Origin: an uncultured Bacteroidota bacterium
GTDB taxonomy: Bacteria; Bacteroidota; Bacteroidia; UKL13-3
Direction: 5' to 3'
NCBI GenBank assembly: GCA_903888395.1
Contig: CAISTO010000328.1
Span: forward strand, 1-22,127
DNA length: 22,127 nt
Each line of letters begins with the position of its first letter. The stretch's first letter is position 1. Shown piece after piece: positions 15,386 through 22,127 of this stretch. The notes beneath the pieces were generated by a model that was not told the origin of the DNA, did no database searches, and saw only the letters and a program-made list of their open reading frames with translations. The position numbers and the translations under genes are program-made.

Positions 15386-15838
15386 ATGGGTCAATCATTG
15401 GTTCAAAATTATATCCATTTGGTGTTTAGTACCAAACATCGGCAACCATTTATAACACCAAATATTGAAGATGAGCTTTTCGCGTATTTAGCAGGAATTT
15501 GTAATAATTTAGATTGCAAAGCAATAAAAGTTGGTGGTTAATTAGACCATGTGCATATCTTATGTAAGTTATCAAAAAAGATAGCACTCATAAAATTACT
15601 AGAAGAGGTAAAATCACATTCATCAAAATGGATAAAAACAAAAGGTAGTGAATTTGCCAATTTTTATTGGCAAGATGGTTATGGAGCTTTTTCTGTAAAT
15701 CCCTCTGAAGTTGATGTGGTTATTAAATATATTGAAAACCAAAAAAATCATCATAAAACCAAAACATTTCAAGATGAATACCGCCAATTTTTGAAAAAAT
15801 ATCAAGTGGAATTTGATGAAAAATATGTTTGGGATTAA
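15386..15838 (+). pseudogene. IS200-like / RAYT (Y1 HUH) transposase with in-frame stop
   Basis: From the ATG at 15386 the frame reads MGQSLVQNYIHLVFSTKHRQ... for 51 codons to VGG, then TAA (15539-15541), then continues in the same frame as LDHVHILCKLSKKI ... to a second TAA at 15836-15838, 151 codons including the internal stop. Family features are otherwise complete: the HLVFSTKHR strand near the start, the HUH metal motif in DHVHIL directly after the stop, the conserved NFYWQDGYGAFSVNP line, and YIENQKNHH with the probable nucleophilic Tyr. The stop sits where relatives carry a residue in GG-x-xDHVHIL, most simply a Tyr codon changed to TAA. No frameshift is needed to join the halves. A GTG restart at 15551 would lose the first His. 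Length fits the family, so the gene was intact recently, or the stop is a sequence error. Confidence 0.88.
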
Positions 15839-15850
15839 TTTTTTTGTTAC

Positions 15851-15863
15851 GCCCTTTCAGGGC
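15851..15863 (-). repeat. Solitary REP half-unit after the transposase
   Basis: GCCCTTTCAGGGC is the exact reverse complement of the first palindrome of the left units. It begins 13 nt after the transposase stop. Its expected CATAGGG partner would fall inside the coding region and is absent, so this is a half-unit. Confidence 0.75.
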
Positions 15864-15887
15864 TTGGTTTGTAGTTTAGTATAGGGC

Positions 15888-15931
15888 CATAGGGCTTCAC
15901 CCTATGTTATAATATTTTGCCCTATCAGGGC
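15888..15931 (-). repeat. REP-like unit, right inverted copy
   Basis: CATAGGGCTTCACCCTATG (15888-15906), 12 nt, GCCCTATCAGGGC (15919-15931). On the minus strand this is GCCCTGATAGGGC - 12 nt - CATAGGGTGAAGCCCTATG, the same order, spacing and stems as the left copies. Just before it lies TATAGGGC, a partial duplicate of its first arm. Confidence 0.82.
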
Positions 15932-15943
15932 AATAATTTCGAA

Positions 15944-16185
15944 GTTCAATATTCTACATTATTTATTCAATTGTCATATTCGATTTTCGAATTACTTACA
16001 TCGAAATTCATCATTAAAAATTAATTTTTTACTTTCGAATTTTGAATTTCCTGCTTCGGATTTCAATATTTATTATTCGATTTTAGATTTTCGAATTTCG
16101 TGCTTTTTGCTTCGTCCCGATGAATCGGGATCGAATTTTATTTTTTGAATTCTTTCTTTTATAATCCAAAAAACTATATTCGATT
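15944..16185. repeat. TTCGAAT/ATTCGAT-rich AT-rich tract
   Basis: The rest of the 367-bp gap before the next gene is AT-rich DNA with many TTCGAA, TTCGAT and ATCGAAT words, resembling 2709-2780. It holds a GC-rich hairpin at 16115-16130. I see no reading frame here and no confident promoter; TATATTCG at 16175-16182 is one base from TAnnTTTG but fits the repeat words equally well. Confidence 0.55.
16115..16130. repeat. TCCCGAT-GA-ATCGGGA palindrome
   Basis: A perfect 7-bp stem with a 2-nt centre lies within the TTCGAAT-rich tract, about 75 bp before the start of the propeller-protein gene. No T run follows, so it is not a normal terminator. Confidence 0.6.
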
Positions 16186-16205
16186 TTTAATTAAAAATAA
16201 AATAA

Positions 16206-18944
16206 ATGAATTTCAAAATTTTAATAGCCATTTCTTTATTGTACATCAGTTGTAACAATGCTCCTTCAAACATTACTTTAGCAAATGAGGAAGATAAAGA
16301 ATATAACAGTGATGGGATGGAAGAAGACCTAAAAGGTAGAGACGAATGGATGAAAAACATGTTGGCAAATCCTACCACAGGTGAAATTCCAAAAGGAATT
16401 AGGAACATGGAATTGGCCTTTGCTAATCAATTACCTCAGTGCAATGTTGCCTTGAGCAAAACCAACAATATGGGTTTTTGGAGCCAGCGTGGTCCTTATA
16501 ATATAGGTGGCAGAACACGTGCCATTGCCATTGATAAAACCAATGAAAATAACTTATTAGCTGGAGGAGCCAGTGGTGGAATTTGGCGCAGTTACGATGC
16601 AGGTGCTAGTTGGTATATTTGTACCAATATTGATTCAAATGTGAATGTTACTTGTATTACGCAAGATACTAGAAAAGGCAAAGAAAATATTTGGTATGCC
16701 GGCACTGGTGAGTATTTTGGTGGCTATGTTCCAGGTGCTTTTTTTACTGGAAATGGCATGCTAAAATCCACTGATTCGGGTAAAACTTGGAACCGTTTAA
16801 AAACTACGGTTTCTGGTAGTATACAATTCGATAATTTGTGGGATTTTACCAATAACGTTGTCGTTAACCCAACTTTAGATACTATTGATGCAGTATTTGC
16901 CGCTACTTATGGTGGAATTTGGCGAAGTTTAAATGGTGGTACCACTTGGCAATTAAACCGAGGTACTACTTCTTCATCTACTCCATATACTGATGTGGCT
17001 ATTACTTCAACAGGTGTAATATATGCAACATTATCAAGCGGAAGTACATTTGCTGGAATATGGCGAAGTACCAACAATGGTGCAAATTGGAGTAAAATTA
17101 GTCCAACATTTTTTCCCGCTAATTGTGGTAGAATTTCTATTGGCATTTCGCCTAGCGATGAAAAACAAGTTTACTTTATTGCACATACGCCTGGAGTTGG
17201 AAAAAAGTCAGTTCAATTCAATGGAACTGAGGAATGGAACAGTTTATGGAAATACAATTATGTGAATGGTGACGGTACTTTAGCGGGTGGAGTTTGGGAA
17301 GATAGAAGCACTAATTTACCTCAAATGCAAGGCGAATTTGGTCCTTTTATTTCACAGTCGGGTTACTGTTTATATGTAAAAGTAAAACCCGATAATGCCG
17401 ATGTGGTTTATATAGGAGGAGCAAATTTATACCGTTCAACAGATGGTTTTAAAACTACAAATAACACCGCTTGGGTTGGAGGTTATGAAGTAGGAACTAC
17501 TCGCCCTGATTTTAAAATTTATCAAAACCATCATCCCGATAATCATAACATGGTTTTTTATAACTCTAATCCATCCAAATGTATATCGGTTCACGATGGT
17601 GGAATTTCATTAACTGATAATAATTTAGCCACAAATATTACTTGGAAATCTTTAAATAATGGATACAATACCACTCAATTTTATTCTGTGGCAATTGATA
17701 AAACTACTACCAGTGATATTGTTTTAGGTGGTTTGCAAGACAATGGTACTTTATATACTAACGCTGGCGATTACCGTAAACCTTGGACTCAACCTTTAAG
17801 TTACGATGGCTCTTTTTGTTTTGTGTCGCCAAATGCCACAGATTATTACATGTCAATTCAAGAAGGAAGAGCATTTAGAATACAAGTTGGAGCCGATGGT
17901 TTAGGAAATAAATTTGCGCGCATTGATCCTAAAAATTTACCAAGATCAAAATACCAATTTATCAATCCGTTTACTCCCGATGCAAATAATTTTTATAGAA
18001 TTTATATTCCCAATGGTGATAGAATTTGGCGTAATAATGACGTAAAACAAATTCCATTATTAGACAAATTAGATAGCAATGCGGTGCTTACCAATTGGGA
18101 CGAATTATTAACAACCAAATTAAGTGATTCAACAGATGAAATTACAGCTATTACAAGTTCCAAAATAGACAATGACGTAGTTTATTACGGTACACAAAAA
18201 GGGAAATTATACAGAATTAAAAATGCATCAATAGGGCAACCAACAGTTGAAAACATTACGGGAACAAATTTCCCCGCAGCCTATATTAATTGCGTTACCA
18301 CACATCCAAGTAATCCAAATATTTTGTTTACCACGTTTACCAATTATGGTATTTTAAGTTTGTTCCAAAGTATCAATGGTGGACAAACTTGGCAAGCTGT
18401 TTCGGGTAATTTAGAAGAATTGGCTACAGGTGCTGGAAATGGTCCTTCTTTGCGTTGGCTAACCGTTGTTACTGTTGCCGATAGTTTGATATATTATGTT
18501 GGAACTTCAGCAGGTTTATTTGCTACCGATAGTTTGAATGGAATGCAAACTATTTGGGTGCGTCAATCGCCCGATAAAATTGGAAGTAACATTGTTACCA
18601 TGATGGATTTTAGAAATACTGATGGTTTGCTAGCAGTTGCCACTTATGGTGCTGGCGTGTTTACAAGTATTATCAATTCTACTAAAGATAAAACCTCAGT
18701 GAAGCAAGTTTGGGTTGATCATATTTCATTATATCCAAATCCTGTGAACGACAAATTATTCATTGATTTATATAATCATCAAGCAAAAGATGCAAGTTAT
18801 AAATTATATGATTTGAAAGGAAAATTAATTGCTGAAGGTATTTTGGAAAATTATATTTCAACTGAAAATTTAGCGCATGGAATTTATTTTGTCCGTTTAA
18901 ATATTGACAATAAAATGATTACCAAAAAAATAATTAAACTTTAA
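16206..18944 (+). CDS. Asp-box (sortilin/BNR-like) beta-propeller protein with type IX secretion sorting domain
   Basis: The 912-residue product is exported. Its start (MNFKILIAISLLYISCNNAP) looks like a lipoprotein signal with C16, though Tyr at -3 is unusual. From about residue 95 it carries propeller repeats with Asp-box motifs S/T-x-(D/N)-x-G-x-x-W: SYDAGASW (129-136), STDSGKTW (188-195), SLNGGTTW (241-248), STNNGANW (288-295) and SINGGQTW (about 722-729), each ahead of strands of the IWYAGTGEY type. Such VPS10/BNR-like propellers are common in secreted Bacteroidota proteins; the ligand or substrate cannot be told, and sialidase activity should not be assumed. The last about 75 residues (ISLYPNPVNDKLFIDL ... 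GIYFVRLNIDNKMITKKIIK) are a type A Por sorting domain. The combination of lipobox and sorting tail is odd. It is preceded by a repeat-rich gap and followed by a stem-loop. Confidence 0.88.
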   Translation: MNFKILIAISLLYISCNNAPSNITLANEEDKEYNSDGMEEDLKGRDEWMKNMLANPTTGEIPKGIRNMELAFANQLPQCNVALSKTNNMGFWSQRGPYNIGGRTRAIAIDKTNENNLLAGGASGGIWRSYDAGASWYICTNIDSNVNVTCITQDTRKGKENIWYAGTGEYFGGYVPGAFFTGNGMLKSTDSGKTWNRLKTTVSGSIQFDNLWDFTNNVVVNPTLDTIDAVFAATYGGIWRSLNGGTTWQLNRGTTSSSTPYTDVAITSTGVIYATLSSGSTFAGIWRSTNNGANWSKISPTFFPANCGRISIGISPSDEKQVYFIAHTPGVGKKSVQFNGTEEWNSLWKYNYVNGDGTLAGGVWEDRSTNLPQMQGEFGPFISQSGYCLYVKVKPDNADVVYIGGANLYRSTDGFKTTNNTAWVGGYEVGTTRPDFKIYQNHHPDNHNMVFYNSNPSKCISVHDGGISLTDNNLATNITWKSLNNGYNTTQFYSVAIDKTTTSDIVLGGLQDNGTLYTNAGDYRKPWTQPLSYDGSFCFVSPNATDYYMSIQEGRAFRIQVGADGLGNKFARIDPKNLPRSKYQFINPFTPDANNFYRIYIPNGDRIWRNNDVKQIPLLDKLDSNAVLTNWDELLTTKLSDSTDEITAITSSKIDNDVVYYGTQKGKLYRIKNASIGQPTVENITGTNFPAAYINCVTTHPSNPNILFTTFTNYGILSLFQSINGGQTWQAVSGNLEELATGAGNGPSLRWLTVVTVADSLIYYVGTSAGLFATDSLNGMQTIWVRQSPDKIGSNIVTMMDFRNTDGLLAVATYGAGVFTSIINSTKDKTSVKQVWVDHISLYPNPVNDKLFIDLYNHQAKDASYKLYDLKGKLIAEGILENYISTENLAHGIYFVRLNIDNKMITKKIIKL

Positions 18945-18982
18945 ATAATTAAACCTTTATTGGGTTAGTTAAAACAATATTT

Positions 18983-19002
18983 GGCATAGTATTTTCTATG
19001 CC
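18983..19002 (+). other. Stem-loop in the gap before the LPP20-like gene
   Basis: GGCATAG - TATTTT - CTATGCC is a perfect 7-bp stem with a 6-nt loop, 38 bp after one stop and 18 bp before the next ATG. No U tract follows on either strand, so it is at best a weak terminator. Being close to the ATG it could also form in the leader of the next gene. Confidence 0.55.
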
Positions 19003-19020
19003 TTCATAAAAAATAAAATC

Positions 19021-19584
19021 ATGAAAAATTATCAAGCTATAAGCACAAAAACAATTTTATTTACTGCAATTACTTTTTTTTTAATTGCAAGTTGCGGAGC
19101 ACCCAAAGGATTAACAGAAGTAAAAGGACCGTTTTCGGGAAGTAGTTACGAAGGTAGCAGACGATTTTTTAGGGCAACTGGAAGTGCTGAAAGCAGAGAC
19201 TCAGAAACAGCAAAAAGCAAAGCACTTTTAATGGCCAAACAAAGGTTGGCATCTTTTGTGCAAACTCAAATAAACCAAGTTGCCGAAAACTACAGCGCAG
19301 AACGTCAAATAGCTGATAATTTGGGAGATTTTAATACGCGCTTTCAGCAAATTACCCGTGAGGTTTTAAGTCAAACCATTGTTGATATTTCAATTATAGG
19401 TGATAAAACTTACACCAATAAAAACGGAAATTACATCAGTTACATTGCGTTAGAAGCAAAGAAAAAAGTAGTTTACGAAAAACTAAAAGAAATAAGTTTA
19501 ATGCGTAAAAACCTAACTCCAGCCGATAAAGCTGCTGTTAGCGATATGATAGAGAAAGCCATTAAAGAAGCGGAAGATAATTAG
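19021..19584 (+). CDS. LPP20-like lipoprotein
   Basis: The 187-residue product has a lipoprotein signal peptide with a good lipobox (FFLIASC, C25), so it should be lipid-anchored in the envelope. The mature part contains an LPP20-type domain: RFFRATGSAESRDSETAKSK, then KALLMAKQRLASFVQTQINQ, a long helical middle, and TYTNKNGNYISYIALEAKKK as the closing strand. Proteins with this fold are known from Helicobacter (LPP20) and many Gram-negative envelopes; their molecular role is not clear. The C-terminal about 30 residues are a charged helix (SDMIEKAIKEAEDN). It starts 76 bp after the propeller gene and lies about 145 bp before a BamA-like barrel gene, all on one strand; joint transcription is possible but not shown. 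Confidence 0.82.
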   Translation: MKNYQAISTKTILFTAITFFLIASCGAPKGLTEVKGPFSGSSYEGSRRFFRATGSAESRDSETAKSKALLMAKQRLASFVQTQINQVAENYSAERQIADNLGDFNTRFQQITREVLSQTIVDISIIGDKTYTNKNGNYISYIALEAKKKVVYEKLKEISLMRKNLTPADKAAVSDMIEKAIKEAEDN

Positions 19585-19728
19585 TCGGAAAATAGTGTTT
19601 AAGTTGATTTAATTAATCGGTTTCTATTTGGTTTTAATGTTTTTATTTCAAAGTAACAATCTAATTATAACCTTAATTTTTAAACTATAAAAAATATTGT
19701 TTACTTCGCAATTGTGTTTAAAAATACG

Positions 19729-21510
19729 ATGCAAGTAAGCAATATTTTTTTTTGGTGCCTTTTGGTATCAAATATTGCTGCATTTGCACAAAATCCAATC
19801 AAAGTAACTTATCGTTTTATTGGAACAAATGCTAATAAAATACAAGCGGAAATAAAACTTCCAAATCAGTTCAACGATAGTTTACAATTACACCAAACTG
19901 TGAATGAAATATTGATTTTTTGTTCTCAAAAATCATATATTTTAACTGCTATAAATACGCAATATTTTAAACCGGATTCAGCTGAAATAACTATCAATTT
20001 AAATCAATCATTTAAGTGGTTAAAAATTAAAAATGATGGAGTAGATTTTAATTTATTAAATGCTGCAGGATTTGCAACGAGTGATTTTTCAAATCAAGTT
20101 TTTAGTCCAAATGTATTTGCTCAAAAAGTTTCAAATGCATTAATTTGGCTTCAAAACAATTCTTATCCATTTGCATCCATTGGTTTGGATGCCGTTCAAA
20201 TTGATAGTTCTACAATTACGGCAAAAATAATATTAAATAAAGGTCCACAAATATTTTTTGATTCTATAAAAGTAATTGGGAATGTAAATATTAGTCCACG
20301 CTTTTTAGCAAATTATACCAATATAAAAGCAGGTAAATTTTATAATGAAAGTATTTTAAAGCTAACCGATAGTAGAATTGCGGAACTCCCATATTTGAGT
20401 TTAACACAGTCATCGGTAATATATTTTTACGGAAATAAAGCCAAAATGATTTCCTATATTAACAATAGAAAAGCTAGTAGTTTTGATGGAATTATTGGTT
20501 TTGCGCCAAACAGTAGTCAAGCCAATAAACTCATTATTACTGGCGATATCAATTTAAAATTACAGAATATTTTAGGTAGCGGAAAATCGTTGGATTTAAA
20601 CTATAGAAGTTTTTTAAATAACTCACAAGAATTAAAGTTTAAATTCAATTATCCATATATTTTCAATTCGAAAATTGCTTTTGATTATGGATTAAATTTA
20701 TTGCTTTACGATACGTCATTTTTTGATTTACAAAACGATTTCTCATTTCAATATCGTTTTATTGGCTCTGATTATTTTAAAGTTTTTTATGCTACGCAAT
20801 CCACTTCTTTAATTACAATAGATACAAATTTTATAAAGAATAATAGAAGTTTACCAAATATAAATGATGTAAAAAAAGATTTGTATGGAATTGGTTTTAA
20901 GAAAACAAAAATCAATTATTTACCCAATCCTTCAAAAGGATACATTTTTGAAATTGATTTTGCCATTGGCACAAAAAACATATTAAAAAATTCAACAATT
21001 AATACTTTACAATTAGACAATGGAAGCGGTGTATTATATAAAATATATGATTCTTTAAAATTAAGCTATACGCAATATAGAATTACATTTAAAGCGGAAA
21101 AATATTTTAAAATCACTAACAATTTTATAGTAAAAACAGATTTAAATTCCGCTTGGTTTCAAACAGAAAGTCTATTTTTGAATGAACTTTTTCGCATTGG
21201 TGGATTAAAAACACTTCGTGGGTTCGATGAACAAAGTATATTTGCAAACAAGTTTGCGATTGCAAATGCGGAGCTCAGGTATATATTAGGTAAAAACTCC
21301 AATGTTTTTGCTTTTTATAACCAAGCTTGGTATTTAAACGAAACAAGAAAAATTAATCAATACGATAATCCATTTGGATTAGGCGCGGGAATAGTTTTTG
21401 AAAGCGGTGCGGGATTATTTACTTTAATATATGCAGTTGGAAAACAATATCAAAATCCAATTGAGTTTAACAGTGCTAAAATACATTTTGGTTATATCAA
21501 TTATTTTTAA
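19729..21510 (+). CDS. BamA/TamA-like outer-membrane protein (POTRA plus D15-type barrel)
   Basis: From the ATG at 19729 the product has 593 residues: signal peptide (MQVSNIFFWCLLVSNIAAFA), a periplasmic part to about residue 250, and a beta barrel for the rest. The periplasmic part looks like POTRA modules; the last is clearest (GPQIFFDSIKVIGNVNISPR ... GKFYNESILKLTDSRIAELP). The barrel alternates aromatic and polar residues and carries LRGFDE (Arg about 497), the form of the L6 loop VRGY/F motif typical of the Omp85 superfamily, then AELRYILGKN. The C-terminus (KIHFGYINYF) ends in Phe as barrel proteins do. It is too short and too poor in POTRA domains for the essential BamA, so it is an accessory family member, with protein or lipid export a guess. 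A GTG five codons upstream (19714) is a possible start. DUF4271 follows after 2 nt. Confidence 0.87.
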   Translation: MQVSNIFFWCLLVSNIAAFAQNPIKVTYRFIGTNANKIQAEIKLPNQFNDSLQLHQTVNEILIFCSQKSYILTAINTQYFKPDSAEITINLNQSFKWLKIKNDGVDFNLLNAAGFATSDFSNQVFSPNVFAQKVSNALIWLQNNSYPFASIGLDAVQIDSSTITAKIILNKGPQIFFDSIKVIGNVNISPRFLANYTNIKAGKFYNESILKLTDSRIAELPYLSLTQSSVIYFYGNKAKMISYINNRKASSFDGIIGFAPNSSQANKLIITGDINLKLQNILGSGKSLDLNYRSFLNNSQELKFKFNYPYIFNSKIAFDYGLNLLLYDTSFFDLQNDFSFQYRFIGSDYFKVFYATQSTSLITIDTNFIKNNRSLPNINDVKKDLYGIGFKKTKINYLPNPSKGYIFEIDFAIGTKNILKNSTINTLQLDNGSGVLYKIYDSLKLSYTQYRITFKAEKYFKITNNFIVKTDLNSAWFQTESLFLNELFRIGGLKTLRGFDEQSIFANKFAIANAELRYILGKNSNVFAFYNQAWYLNETRKINQYDNPFGLGAGIVFESGAGLFTLIYAVGKQYQNPIEFNSAKIHFGYINYF

Positions 21511-21512
21511 AA

Positions 21513-22127
21513 ATGAATTTTAATAAAATTTTTTTATGTATGTTTATTTTTTGTGCTTTAGTTAATCTAAATGCACAAAATAATACTGTTAATGTTTTAC
21601 CAAATGATTCAATTAATGATTCAATTAGTAATTCAATAATAGATTCAACTTTAACAGTTTCAAAAACATTTTCATTACTTGATTCGTTAAAAAATGAACG
21701 TATTTTACTGTCCATATTTAATCCAACAATAAAACTTCCTGGACTAAGCAATATTATTGGTTTAACTGAACTTTCGAGCCAAAGAGAACTTCCGTATTTA
21801 AAACAAATAAAACCAATTTATATAAACAATAATCACTGGAAAATTTGGTTTTTATTGAGCTTAATTTTATACATAGCATTAATCAGATTAGCTAGCCCAC
21901 GTAAATTTGAAGAGTCTGCTTTTTTAGTATTTGATTTGTTTTTTCTTTCATCAATAAACGGTATAAAAGATGCTAAATTTTCATGGATTTCTGTTCATTT
22001 ATTCATGATTTATATTTTAAGTTTTTCATTAATTTTAAATCACTTTTTTGAATACAATCAAATTTTTAACGAATTTGAATATTATCAATTAGTATGGATT
22101 ATTGCGGGATCAATTGTAATTATATAT
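21513..22127 (+). CDS. DUF4271-type membrane protein (3' end outside window)
   Basis: Only the first 205 residues are in the window; the frame is open to the last base. It begins with a signal peptide (MNFNKIFLCMFIFCALVNLNAQ), followed by a short low-complexity stretch of DSI/NSI repeats (NDSINDSISNSIIDST, 31-46), and a segment with RELPYLKQIKPIYINNNHWK. Then come membrane spans at about 111-127 (IWFLLSLILYIALIRLA), 159-178 and from 193 on. The pattern of periplasmic head, then IWFLLSLIL span, then ASPRKFEESAF matches the Bacteroidota-specific DUF4271 family as I know it. The function is unknown; such genes often lie before hemD, which cannot be checked here. The start lies 2 nt after the barrel gene's stop, so the two are cotranscribed and very likely coupled. 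Confidence 0.82.
   Translation, partial: MNFNKIFLCMFIFCALVNLNAQNNTVNVLPNDSINDSISNSIIDSTLTVSKTFSLLDSLKNERILLSIFNPTIKLPGLSNIIGLTELSSQRELPYLKQIKPIYINNNHWKIWFLLSLILYIALIRLASPRKFEESAFLVFDLFFLSSINGIKDAKFSWISVHLFMIYILSFSLILNHFFEYNQIFNEFEYYQLVWIIAGSIVIIY

Larger units (their letters stand above)
15243..15931. mobile_element. RAYT/IS200-type element: broken Y1 transposase flanked by bipartite palindromic repeats
   Basis: The 689-bp region holds one IS200-like (Y1, HUH) transposase frame with two direct copies of a 44-bp bipartite palindromic unit on the left and an inverted copy plus one extra palindrome on the right. This is the layout of a REP-associated tyrosine transposase with its cognate REP/REPIN sequences. 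No target duplication is expected for this class, so the true ends cannot be fixed; the limits given are those of the outermost palindromes. It sits between the sigma-54 activator gene and a secreted protein gene and breaks neither. Confidence 0.75.

Noticed and set aside
15551..15838. Separate short gene starting at GTG 15551
   Set aside because: It is the second half of the transposase frame after the internal stop and would lack the first His of the HUH motif.
19714..19728. GTG start for the BamA-like gene
   Set aside because: The ATG five codons later gives a better-shaped signal peptide; GTG kept only as an alternative.

Overview
The window is AT-rich (roughly one third G+C by eye), densely coded bacterial chromosome that reads as a member of the Bacteroidota. 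The evidence is a protein with a C-terminal type IX secretion (Por) sorting domain, a DUF4271 gene, a mutY-ssb gene order, A-rich rather than Shine-Dalgarno leaders, and a TAnnTTTG-type promoter element before miaB. No species can be named from sequence alone. I see no tRNA, rRNA or CRISPR array.

Region 1 (1-2640) is housekeeping: the 3' end of mutY, ssb with its own terminator, a membrane Mpo1-like (DUF962) fatty-acid dioxygenase homologue, and queA. A gene-poor gap (2640-2906) with TTCGAAT-rich DNA, a GC-rich palindrome and a heptad repeat follows.

Region 2 (2907-9093) is envelope and secreted functions. A secreted GH13 cyclomaltodextrinase/neopullulanase-type amylase lies on the minus strand. 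It is divergent from an unrecognised secreted protein and a small coiled-coil protein. Then come a secreted serine beta-lactamase/PBP-type hydrolase and two overlapping small membrane proteins that look like diverged paralogues.

Region 3 (9162-11014, minus) is a two-gene operon of a NIF3-like metal protein and a coiled-coil/zinc-ribbon protein. It converges on the previous region at a shared terminator.

Region 4 (11240-15180, plus) holds miaB, a membrane-anchored homologue of the MtfA (M90) peptidase family whose HExxH site is replaced by YQLGM, and a sigma-54 enhancer-binding protein without a sensor domain. The last two overlap by 20 bp. Because E. coli MtfA acts by binding a transcription factor (Mlc), this pair is my best candidate for an undescribed regulatory system.

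Region 5 (15243-15931) is a RAYT/IS200-type element: a single Y1/HUH transposase frame, broken by one TAA beside its HUH motif, enclosed by bipartite palindromic repeats (GCCCT-loop-AGGGC, exactly 12 nt, CATAGGG-loop-CCCTATG). Two units are on the left and one inverted unit plus a half unit on the right.

Region 6 (16206-22127) is again envelope/secretion: a 912-residue Asp-box/sortilin-like propeller protein with a lipobox-like start and a type IX sorting tail, an LPP20-like lipoprotein, a BamA/TamA-like barrel protein, and a truncated DUF4271 membrane protein 2 nt further on.
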